A DNA stretch of 64,000 nt, from assembly GCA_022575985.1 (NCBI GenBank), contig JAKSXM010000137.1, positions 16,262,001-16,326,000 of the forward strand, given 5' to 3'. Source of the DNA: Anagrus nilaparvatae. Lineage: Eukaryota > Arthropoda > Insecta > Hymenoptera > Mymaridae. Position numbers and translations under genes: made by a program. The number at the start of each line of letters is the position of its first letter. The stretch's first letter is position 1. The notes below the pieces were generated by a model. It saw nothing but the letters and a program-made list of their open reading frames with translations, searched no databases and was not told where the DNA came from. This document shows, in pieces, positions 11,401 to 22,157 of the stretch.

Positions 11401-14400
11401 AAAAAATTGTATTTATGTCTTATGAATAAATATTGTTTTTTGCAAGTTTAATTTTGTATTTTTATTGTATTTATAATTTTACGTATAATAATTCGATTGT
11501 ATTAAATTATTATTGTATTCAATTGTTGTAAAATACAATGGGAATTTACAATAATTTTGTCACTTTAATGTTTATTTTTTGACATTTAAACTTAATTTAT
11601 TGTAATATTTCTTGATTTATATTTGTCTAAATTAAATATTCTATATAGCAGATTTATAATAAAATTTACTAATTTAAAATTCTTTTTTTTTGTTTTCTCA
11701 GCATACGTAAAGAAGGAGCTTCTTTTAACAGTACTAACGATTGCAAAAAATGTTTTAAATGGAAAAAAGAAATATTCGTAGTAATAAATATGAAAAGATT
11801 TCTACAAAATTTGGACCGAAAAAGACTACCTCATAATCTGGGTTAAACGTTTTTTTGTGTAAAAAATTGTTCCAAACTGATAATAATACTGAAGGAAACT
11901 AAAAAAGTTTAAAACTAAAAAAGTTTATTATGCCAAATGCGATTACTGCAGACCCTTGAGGCTACGTCCCATGGGCCAGTAAACGCTCCCATTTGGCAAA
12001 AATGAATTTTTTCACAACACGTTAGAAAATAGCTGTTACTTTTCAAAGCATAAAGCAAAAAATCAAATCTTATACCAATATTTTATTAGATTCAGTAAAC
12101 CATACACCATATATATGTAATCACATGCAGATCTGATATTTTCTCAGTAGTATATATTTTTGTACGTGATTCTTTAAAATTTATAAAATCTCTCAAAGCA
12201 ATTTAAACAACTTTAGTATACACACAATATACCATGTAAAGTTACGGTTAATTAATTGGTAATTACAAAATTCTCAAATATATATAAATTAACAACTTTA
12301 TTAAAGAACTAAGAAAAGAAATATATATATAAACTTTTTAAATCATTTTTAGATTTTGATTTAAAGAAACATCTCAATCACAAATATACAAAAGAATGCA
12401 ATCAAATACGTATTTCTCGCTCAAAGCGTGAGGTCTTTATTTTTATATAATACTTTGAGAAATAAATATAAAACTCATTTCCTTTTAAAAAATTGATTGA
12501 AAAAGAATTATAACTTGGTGTGGTCTTATATATATTTTTTATATATATATTGCTTTGATTTCTTCAAAAAAATAACTTTAATAAAAAAAAATAATTTTTT
12601 TTTTGAAAAATAAAAAAGTTTTTTATATAAATCTTTCTTAACTCTTTTTTAATCATTTGAAAAGAAATATATTTATTAGCAACGCAGGTGGTACATACAT
12701 TTTCTGTAGATAATAAAATTTTTTAAATTTATATTATGCTTGATTTATTATTATTTTCTTAAAAATGATTTGATTTTTTTTTTTTTTTAGATAACAACCT
12801 ATCTGAGTGGGAAGTCGTAAATAATTCTTGTAAAATAATCACGGATTTGCGATAAAACATTTTAAAAATTCACTATTCATCATAAAGAGTTCAGTGATAT
12901 AAAAAAATTTTTGATTTTAGAACACCGTTGATATTTTAACAAATAATCTATTTTCACCGGAGTGGACGGACATAACACGTCGCCTGATTCTTGCAAACTT
13001 TGATTTCTATAAAATTTTGAATGTAATAAAAGTTAAATTTTAGTAAAAATTTACTTTTATACTTAATTTTATCCTGGAACCCTGCAGAAAATGTACTGAA
13101 AACCTTAAATTCACAAAAATAAGTGATTTTAGTCCTATTTTTCTGACAAAATGTAACAATTCGGTATAAAAGCTCATATCATTGAAAAAAATTTATATTT
13201 TTTCTTTAAAATTAAAATATATAGCTATATTTTCGGTGCTCCTGAGTCTAAAGATGAATACAAAAGAACTGTAAAATATTATATAAATTTGCTTTTTTAC
13301 CCTTTCAACTCCTTTTATGCTCATCCCATATTGTATCTGTTAAAAAAAGTAAGATTTTCATAAAGGGCAAAAGACGTCCCATCAGAGTTACAAAATAATT
13401 TTTTTGTCCTAGATATGTAAACATAAATTTCAAAGAAAAGTTACTATTTTCTTCGAAGCTATAAGCTTTTATATGAAAGTGCCACGTTTTGACCTAAAAT
13501 AGGGCTAAAATTGTTGTTTTTAGGATATTCAGCTCTTAATATTTATGTTATATGAAACTTTGCAGTTTAAATTTGACTTTAAAACTGAAAACTTTATGAT
13601 TTTTATGTTTAAAAAAAATTGTTAGTTTCAAAATTTTTAATATTTAAGCTTTCAGCAACCTAGTGGCGCGTTTTGTTCGCATTATCGAAAATGGATTAAA
13701 CCTAGACAATAAAAAACTAGATTTAAAGACTTCAAGTTTATTGTGGCAAGGAGTAAAGGATGAATTACTGTTATCAAAAGATTTCCTTTCCTTTTTGTCT
13801 GAGTAAATCAACTTAAAAGACCTTACTTTTTAATTTTTGCCATAAAAAAAAATATAAATCATTATTCATAAAAACGTATTAAATATTTGTCACATCAAAA
13901 TAAATGAAATACTATCGACTTTTAAATATAAACAAGAATTTTTCTTGAAGTATTAATTTTATTTTTTTGTATATACAAGTTATAATTTATCAATGACATA
14001 ACAAACAATCATAACAAACAAAATTTAATAAAATAAATATTTCATTTATGTATAACAGACAAAAAATAAAAACCACAAGTCATGAAACAAAAAAAAATTT
14101 TTTTTTATCACATTAAATGATCTCAAAAATATACTAAAAAAAATTTTTCTCTGCAGTGTACATCGTTACACATATTTCATATGCAGTTGACAAGAAACAG
14201 TTGAATTATGACTTTTTGTGTATTATATCGTATAAGGTGTAATAATTTTAAGTAAAAAAGAGCATAATGGTATATATTAAAGGTACTTTTTTTATTTTGG
14301 TTTATATATACGTGCGAATCGTTAAATATTATTTGACATATATAGTGTTGATTTACAACGTAAGAATAATTTTAAAAGTGCATAATATAGCGTACGTGAA

Positions 14401-14633
14401 GTTATGTTATTTATTTTAAAATTGGCAAAAATTAAATCGATTTTTTTTTTTAAAGTGTTTTTATGCATCACAACTTTTGAAAATATTTATGCATACTTTA
14501 AGTGGCTCATTTTTTTTACTTATATTTAAATATTGAAGGTTAACTTCAGATAATTTATGATCATATATATTTTTTTGAACAATCGTTGAATTAACCGCAT
14601 ATAGAAGCCCGGAGGTCAAATATGCGGGGGGCT
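8477..14633. other. Long AT-rich intergenic region
   Basis: No gene can be supported. The region holds a tandem repeat (9735-10205), a pyrimidine-rich patch near 10640-10690, many homopolymers and TA runs, and a hairpin near 11929-11998 whose arms are TGCCAAATG and CATTTGGCA. The frame at 11114-11314 has no recognisable feature. Confidence 0.5.
9735..10205. repeat. Local direct repeats of about 70 and 280 bp
   Basis: A block containing CAAGTGGTTTTATGCAAATA and AAAGCCAACATTTTTAAAAA occurs twice back to back (about 10075-10200) and is almost identical. A more diverged copy lies near 9790, preceded by GAAAATCCAGTTCCCCTATT, which itself recurs near 10013. The sequence therefore duplicated first as a unit of about 280 bases and then again as one of about 70. 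No coding signal is seen. Confidence 0.7.
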
Positions 14634-14820
14634 GAATACAGGGGCGTAGCCAGAAATTGGTTTTGGAGGGGGCGATTTAAAATTTTTGGTTAGGCGCCCC
14701 AAAAATAGGCTTACGGCGCCCTAAAATTTTTGTAATTTTTCATACTAGTGGGTCGAAAACTCTTTTTGATATGAAAAATGCGTTTTCTCCCCTCTGAGAA
14801 AGAAAAATTGCGTTTTATCC

Positions 14821-15507
14821 GTGGAATGTGTTGGTTTTGGGCTAATTTGAAAGGGGAAACAAAATCGGACATTCCAATCCAGTGCTGACCCCCCCCAAAA
14901 CGGTTTTTTGCATATAACTCAAAACCGTTGATTTGAATACATAGTGTGGATCTCTAATAAGTAGTTCCATACTAAGTTTGCCCATATTTATAAGATTTTT
15001 TAGCTGAAAACATCAAAAAATGGACGCTAAAATAATGCACGTTCTAGGGGTTGCAACGTCTATGTGTGGGGGTGAAGAAACATATACATGCAAAATTTTA
15101 CATCCACAAACATACTATAATATGTAAAAAACCTTACATACCCATGTCTAACACTTTTGACTACCAAAAAATCAAAAAAACTCGTTAAAAACGCGTTTTT
15201 TTTTCTTTCGTGAAATATCGATTTTTGAAAAATTAGTAAAAAAGGCCTAAACTTTGACTGGTTATAGCTCGGTCCCAGTGCGTCCGACTGAAAAATTTCT
15301 AAGGACCATTTTCGTCGGAAATTTCCTCAGCTGCAATTTTTATTTGAAACTTTTTTTAATATTTTGCTTACTTTTTGAGTTATATGCAAAAAAAACCGTT
15401 TTGCCCCAGCTTTTACCCCCCCCCCCCCTGGGGGGGCCCAGCACTGGATGGGAATGTCCGATTTTGTTTCCCCTTTAAAATTAGCCCAAAACCAACACAT
15501 TCCACAA
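14821..15507. repeat. Foldback nested in the hAT-like element
   Basis: GTGGAATGTGTTGGTTTTGG at the left is mirrored at 15507, and the arms continue through AAACAAAATCGGACATTCC and GCATATAACTCAAAA. The arms are roughly 115-135 bases around a loop of about 430. Long C and G runs lie at 14890 and 15417-15437. No target duplication could be read. Confidence 0.72.
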
Positions 15508-15582
15508 TTGTTCATTTCTGGAAGATTTTTGTCCAAGTTTGCCCTTAATTTAGCCTTTATTCAATGGTGTATAGTATATGTA

Positions 15583-16250
15583 CATTAGAGTGGACCTAAA
15601 ATTGCAGTTTTAAGAAAAACTTGGCTTCCCGGATTTTTTCGTGAACTTTTGGTCATAAAAAGTCCCCAGCTCCAAGGATTTTGCTTTTACTTTTCAAAAA
15701 AGCATGCCTGTAAGCACCTCAATTTTCCCATTTAAATAACATGGGAATTTTGACTTTCCAGCTTTCTAATTTTTTACAGCGCTTGCAGAATGTTTTGAAA
15801 AGCTGTTATTCGATGGAAAGTACTATTTAAACATATAAAAAACGATACCCAACCTCAAGTAGCTAAAAAAAATATTTCTAAAGCGGCTTTACCGGTAATA
15901 AACGTAAAAAAATGCTCCATTTAAATTACATGAAGCTATATTATTTTAATGGGGATTTTTTTACATTTATTACCCATAAAATCGATTTGAAAATATATTT
16001 TTGGCTACTTAAGGTTGGGTAACGTTTTTTATATATTTAAATAGTACTTTCCATCGATTAGCAGCTTTTCAAAACATTTTGCAAGCTTTGTAAAAAATTA
16101 GAGAGCTGAAAAGTAAAAATTCCCATATTATTTAAATGGGAAAATTGAGATGCTTACAGGCACACTTTTTTTAAATAAATCCAAACAATATACTTCCAAG
16201 ATCACGAAAAAAAAATCTAATTTAAAAATCACAGCTGCGTCCTAAACTCA
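15583..16250. repeat. Foldback with arms of about 300 bp
   Basis: The arms meet near 15940. Motifs such as GCTTACAGGCA, CATTTAAATAA, TTTTGAAAAGCTG and GATGGAAAGTACTATTTAAA occur in both arms in inverse order. The left arm also has CAGCTCCAAGGATTTTG, which recurs in a smaller foldback at 41172-41391, so the two probably share ancestry. Confidence 0.75.
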
Positions 16251-17355
16251 TATTTTTTTTTTTTGATGCTAAAAAAAATGTTTATATGATAAAGCAATTA
16301 AAATAATACTACTATTAATATATGAACCAATGTATATATTCCTTTTCTGGTCAATTTCAACTACAATTTTATTACTTTACAACATATCAAAATCTATTTC
16401 TGAGAACAAGCACATATAAATTTCACTATATTTCTTCAAACATCCGCCGTATGACAAATAAAATTAAAAAAAAAAAAAAAATTTTGAAACAATTTATATT
16501 TACTAGACCTTAAATTTTTTTTGTGGGATCATAATACACCATCTAAAATATTTTTTTTTTTTTTTGTTAATCTTCCTAAATCTTGGACCCTGATTATAAA
16601 AAGATATCAAAGTTTTATAATATTTAAAATATTTTTCATAATAAATTAAATGCAAGTATCGCAAATACGAATTTTGCGCCCTTATATATTTGGCGCCCCA
16701 GACCTTTGGAGGGGGCGATCGCCCCCTTCGCCCCCCCCCCCTGGCTACGCCCCTGGAATATAAGTAAAACAGTTTGGAAAAAAAATGTTTTAAATAATCT
16801 GTGTACGATCATGGATTATATGACTATGCAAAATATATATTTTGTTTTATGTCGTATAATATATTTTATGAAGAGCACACATTGGCATGCAGTTATTTTT
16901 TTAAACAATAGATCTGTAAGGAGATCATTGAAAAAAATATTTATTTACTTTTTTTTTACAGATCGTAAATTTAGATGGAGTGTACTTTGAAGGGTTGACA
17001 ATTGTTTATTTTAAAAAGGATATGTATGTAGTTGTCTCCGAAATTTTTTATCGGTTTTTAGCCAATGAGTAAGGGTTTTGGTTTTTAAAATCCGTAGTAT
17101 CGAGATATGCATTATCGAGATATTTAAGTTTTAAATCTGGGAAACTTTTTGATAAATAAAGTTGGATTGGATATAAAGAGAGCTTTATTTCTGTAAAAGT
17201 ATACTCTATTGCATAACACATAAAAGCTCGATTTCAAAACTAACTAAATTATATCCTTTCTCTTTGTAAGAAAAAATATTGTAAAAGTTGCATAATGGGA
17301 CTAAAAATTTTATTACGTAAATAAATATAAATTTCATTTTAAAAATTGAAAGCTT

Positions 17356-17781
17356 CACTGTAAAAAGTAACTTTCTTAGATTTACAAAAAAAATAGGTTT
17401 TTTTCGAAAAATTAGTAAATTTTCAAAAAATTTTGTAAATATTCGATAAAAATCGTAAATTTACTAAATTTAGTATATTCTCGAAAAATTCAAGAATCCT
17501 CGATTTTTTTTTGTGAATTTACGAAAAAAGTTGTAAATTCACAACTATTTTTCGTAAGTTTATAACTATTTTTTGATAATTTTCGAAAAAAAATTGTAAA
17601 TAATCAATTTTTCTTGCGAATTCACAAAAAAAATCGAGAATAATCGAATTTTTTGTTAATATACTAAATTTAGTAATTATACGATTTTTTTCGAATATTT
17701 ACAAATTTTTTTGAAAATTTACTAATTTTTCGAAAATTTTCTAATTTTTTTTATTAATATAAGAAAGTTACTTTTTACAGT
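17356..17781. repeat. Foldback with CACTGTAAAAAGTAAC ends
   Basis: The left end CACTGTAAAAAGTAACTTTC is mirrored at 17781 with the last base changed. The interior is a palindrome of short TTTCGAAAAATTAGTAAATT-like words. The ends and interior style match the better preserved 49603-50571 element, which has a demonstrable TA duplication. This one looks decayed. Confidence 0.7.
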
Positions 17782-17963
17782 ATTCATCACGATTAAGAAA
17801 AGCTTTATTGCAGCAGTAAATTTCTTGGGTACCCAATTTCTTTATACCAAATAACTTATGTCAAATAGGTATATAGGCTATAAATTAGATTAGAACACAC
17901 TTTGCTGTGCAATTGTTTTTAGGAAATAATTTGTTAAGGGGTCAAAAATAAGGAGGGTGACGC

Positions 17964-18242
17964 AGAGGTTTATTTTGTATTCATTTTTTTTGCTGATAGG
18001 TCCATGGAATTTTCCAACTAGGTCCTTATATTTTTAGGGCCATTAAACACAATTTTACTATTCTTTTTTACCTCAAAAGGTCCAAACACCCATCATAGGC
18101 ATTTTTAGATTATTTTTTGCAACTTTTTTGTTATTCTAATCAGTTATTTATGTTTTTTGGGTTATAATTAGAATACCAAAAAGGACCAGTTGGAAAATTC
18201 CATGGACCTATCAGCAAAAAAAGTGATTACAAAATAGACCTC
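17964..18242. repeat. Foldback with GGTCCATGGAATTTTCCAAC arms
   Basis: TGCTGATAGGTCCATGG near 17990 is mirrored near 18205, and the outer ends read AGAGGTTTATTTTGT and ACAAAATAGACCTCT. A partial diverged copy of the left arm lies at 42829-42990 in intron 1 of the second CTL-like gene. No coding capacity is seen. Confidence 0.7.
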
Positions 18243-21200
18243 TCACCTGTACTAAGGTAAAAGTTTAAAATATTAAGCGATTAATAATTTCAATACAGTA
18301 CAAAATGCACATTATACATTAGCTCTTGCACAGTCTGCTTATGCGTGCATTTTTCTATAAATTTGATCCGAGTGAATCTTCTTTAGTAATTCTTTGCTTG
18401 AAAAAAAAGTTATTGTTATACGATATACATGTAAAAAAAACAATGCATTAATAAAGTAACCAAAAAGAATTATTCGATAAGCAGAAAGAAAAAAAAAATT
18501 AAGCCTCAGTATATATCTATAAAAAAAAAGTGCATGAATACAAAAAAATCCCAAAGTACATCCAATAATGGAGTTTATATAAGGTATTTCGTGAACAATA
18601 GCCAGACATGACCCATAAGTATACAAACTGTATGTAAGTTCAATAAAGGGCAGCTCGAGTCGGCTTTTTGCCAAAGGGAAGTTAGGACAAGGTTTCACGT
18701 ATATGGAGTTATTGTAACTACTTCGCTCGTGACTTCATCCCCACTTTTTTAAGGTTACAACACCTTTCTGGTACCCGGCAGGTGGGCAGTCAAGACGCGC
18801 GTATATAGGATATGGGAATTTTTGAATCTTTCGACGATCGACGACGGACAAGCACGCGCCACGAAAGATAGAATCCTTAGATTGCTCTCTCTTTCTGTAT
18901 TGTATTTTTAAAGCGGTCTTTTGGACCAAAAAAAAGGAAAAAAATTTGCTTGCTTTATTCTTTTATCTTTTTCTTTTTGGCAAATGTCCTTTATTTTTAT
19001 ATCAGTTTTGTTTTTTAATCTCTTCTATTTTTTACCGGATTTTCTATCATTTTGAAGTATTTGACTCTTTTACAGTTCACGTATTTTTCAAAGGCATTTT
19101 TGCAAAAAAAATCTAAAAATTTTTTTTTCATTATCTAAGTTGTACTTTTATGAAATTTTATGCCATAATAAATTTTAATGAACGACCTTTTCAGCTTCTA
19201 AAAATTTTCAAGAAAATTATACACTAGGATCACTGCATGTACTAGAGTCGAATTCCAATCATTCATTTTTCAAGATTTTCGAATATTTGGTTATATTTTG
19301 CGTGTACAATGAATTATTTGTGAATCGTGAATGATGGCAGCTAAATTAAATTTAATAAAACAGCAAAAAAAGGTCAATATTTAGTAATATTTTATTTTGC
19401 TATGTCCATTAACGTATCCAGAGGAAGGGAGAAAGGGGCCATGCCCCTGCCCATCCCCCATCCCTCTGCTATGGTAAATAGTTTCATTTTTTTATTGTTC
19501 CTTCGGGATTTGAATTTTACCTTTTACTTCAATACAAAAATCAAAACTTGTATAAATTTATATACAAGTGAAAAAGAAAAATTCCACCTCATTATAAATA
19601 TAAGCATTTTTTTTTTAATTTTACTTATTTCAGAGGCTACATACCGTGAAAGAAAACTATTGGAATCGCCTCGAATAGTTCATGGCCTGTTCAAGTTTTT
19701 CCCATTATTTATAGTCGATATCGCTTTTTATATAGCCTGTAGAAATAATTTCATTTGTGAGAAAATTTTTAACGATTAAACTGTCTTAAAATAGCACTGT
19801 GTAAAAAAACAAGCTGTTTTTTACTGTAAAAAAGAAAACTGTGTTAACATTAATCAGGAAATTGTATACAACTTTTCTCGCAAGTAAAATGATTTTTAAA
19901 TTTTATCCAAAGAGAAAAATCAGAATCTACAATAATAAGATGTTAAGGGCTTTTCAAATTCCAATTACGGGAAAAGCGTTAACAAATTGTAAGACCCCTT
20001 GCCCTGAAAATCCTATTAAAGAACTTGCATTGCAACATAACTCCCTTAATGGGCCATGGAGAGACCATATAATATAACGTTTTTACCAGGGAAATTATTA
20101 ACATAATTAATGAATTTGTCCCACAAAATATAACCAAATATTAGAAAATTATGAAATAACAGTGTTTGGGAATAGACCACTTCAAAGGGCTATCTGTATA
20201 CTTCATAAATAATAATAAGAAAATTAAAAAAATACATCGTATTAATTATATAACATTTAGGAAAGCTTCTTTGAACTATAATAATTTATGGACAGGTTAT
20301 TTATAAGAATCAAAAGTCATTTCACTTGTGAGAATTTTAATTTTTTAATATCTGATCGTATCTGATTGCATCGGCTAATAGTTATAATTTTTGTGTACTT
20401 TTTAGAAAAATTAGAAATATAAATACTTTTTTGGAAATAATAATGCATAAGCTCATAAACATTTATTTTTTGAAAAAATTAGTGAGTGAAATTTTTTGAT
20501 TCATAATGTTCTCAAACTTTTGATAAATATTGAGCAAAAATTGCTAATTTAACAAATATAATTAATATTGATTTCATTTAGTAAAATTCTATTTCTACTA
20601 TTCACCATAATTTAATGAATAACTTTAATATAGCAAAAAGAATTTTTAAATCTATTGTATTTTATATTACTTTTCGTGTTATATTCGAAAACAAATTTTT
20701 ATGAATTCTATGTTAAAAAGGAACCAATATATAAATGGGCCTACAAATAAATGCTTAATCTAAATTTTAAAGTTATGCATTCTTTTATAGCTTCTCGGAA
20801 CTGTTGCATAATCTTGAATAAGGTCCTTTTTATTTGTTTTTTTGGATTACATATTCAAGCCTAAAGAATTCTAAGCAAAAATCAAAAGCCGACATCATGT
20901 TACTGGACATTAGCTCATAAAGTTTCTAGCGGCAAAAGAAGGTACAGGATGACATATAACACGTTTACATATAAAAATAGAAGTTGTATTGTTTTCGAAG
21001 GGATTCGGTTAAACTTATATTAAAAAATAAAAAAAAAGGTATATGGAATTATATAGAGAGATATGAGAATTATAAGCGGACAGGTCGAAAAAAGAAATTA
21101 CGATCTCTCTTTTGTAAGCTTGTGTCTTTTTAATGTATAATAAAAACAAGCCGCGAATAAGAAATGAACCCTTGAGACTTTTTTTGGCTTTCGTATATTT

Positions 21201-22049
21201 AGCCTTCTAAGAAAACCTTGAAGATTCACCTATTGTTCTTTTATATCCTTGAAAGATTCTTATCACATAAACATATCCTTTAATGCACGTGTTTTTACAT
21301 AAATTATTTTCTATAATATTCGTCAAATTTTGCAAAACAAATGATTTTTAGTAATTTGGCTATTAAAATTAGATTTCAATGATTAAAAAAAAAAAAAAAA
21401 AAAAAAAAAAATTAAAATTCCTTGCAACTAGAAATTTAAGACATCAGTCGTATCCACGCATTAAAAAAAAATAGAAAAAAAAAGACTTTCTTGAGGGCTG
21501 TCTAAATATTTTCATGAAAAAATATGAAAAACTTACATGTACCCCCCCAAAAAAATTTTAAGAACCTTTTTTAGAAAATTTTTTGTAATTTGATTTAAAT
21601 GACCCCTCCAAAAAATTTTCTAGATCCGCCTCTGCTGTTTCCATTATTGTATTTCCAGAAAAGGATTTCTATTCCTGATGTTTTTATGAAAACTTCAAAA
21701 ATGAGACTTGTTTATAGATTTGAAGTCTGATTTAAAATTTTTATTTCTCGAAAGAGAAATAACTCTTCCATACTATAAATACTCTCAAAATGAACAGTGC
21801 TAATACATTAAAATAATTATATATTAAAAATGTGTAAACAACTTATTATGCATTATTAAATAAAAATATTTGATTTCTGAGCTAACAATTTGCTTTATTT
21901 TTTCAATAAATTGCCCACGTTTCGAAGACCTTCAGTCTTCATTGTCAAGGCTAAAATTTTACAATATTTTACAATTTTATAAAAACTCTTTTTACATAAT
22001 TCCAAATTTAAAAATTAAACATTACCTTATTAAATATTTTAAAGTAAAG
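18243..22049. other. Intergenic stretch, no gene supported
   Basis: Frames at 18339-18698, 18735-18929 and 19402-19779 lack motifs, and nothing suggests splicing between them. The patch 18610-18900 is GC-richer than its surroundings and includes TCGACGATCGACGA, but I cannot assign it. A 27-base A run lies at 21385-21411. A one-sided transposon end lies at 21541-21645. Confidence 0.45.
21541..21645 (-). repeat. One-ended transposon remnant
   Basis: The sequence ends TTCTAGATCCGCCTCTG, which is the reverse of the CAGAGGCGGATCTAG terminus common to many hAT-type elements. The expected partner end was not found nearby, so the element is probably truncated. Confidence 0.4.
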
Positions 22050-22157
22050 AACTCTTCTCGCCCCTCTCCCCCCTCCCCCACCACCCAATACATTAACTCC
22101 CAACTTGATCAAATAGAATCCTCCTTAATAACTCAAATGCATACAGAAGATTCCTAG
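21870..22157 (+). other. Open frame in phase with the LINE ORF, ending in TAG
   Basis: The reading frame of the LINE protein continues upstream through TAG (22155-22157). From about 22050 it encodes a Pro/Ser-rich and polar stretch (PSPPSPTTQYINSQ) that belongs to the element by composition. It could be the tail of an ORF1 or a linker. Before 22050 the frame is ordinary AT-rich flank and probably not coding. Confidence 0.4.

Larger units (their letters stand above)
14639..16755. mobile_element. hAT-like non-autonomous element with GAATA duplication
   Basis: The ends are CAGGGGCGTAGCCAG at the left and its exact reverse complement CTGGCTACGCCCCTG at the right. Each is flanked directly by GAATA (14634-14638 and 16756-16760). 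CAGGGGCGTAGC-type ends are typical of the hAT superfamily. A 5-bp duplication is shorter than the usual 8 bp, although hAT groups with 5-bp duplications are known. No transposase frame is present. The interior carries two further foldbacks (14821-15507 and about 15583-16250), so this is a composite of nested insertions. Confidence 0.82.

Noticed and set aside
11929..11998. Hairpin-bounded 70-base segment considered as a tRNA
   Set aside because: The arms TGCCAAATG and CATTTGGCA pair, but there is no cloverleaf, T-loop GGTTCRA word or anticodon arm.
18339..18929. Two minus-strand frames (119 and 64 codons) in a GC-richer patch
   Set aside because: Low-complexity hydrophobic or basic translations with no recognisable motif, paralogue or splice signal. 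Left as unannotated sequence.
19402..20077. Plus-strand frames of 125 and 78 codons
   Set aside because: No homology recognised, they begin in pyrimidine- and G-rich repeats, and their composition is that of the surrounding AT-rich DNA.
21385..21411. 27-base A run considered as the tail of a SINE or processed pseudogene
   Set aside because: No A/B boxes, gene-like body or target duplication could be found next to it.
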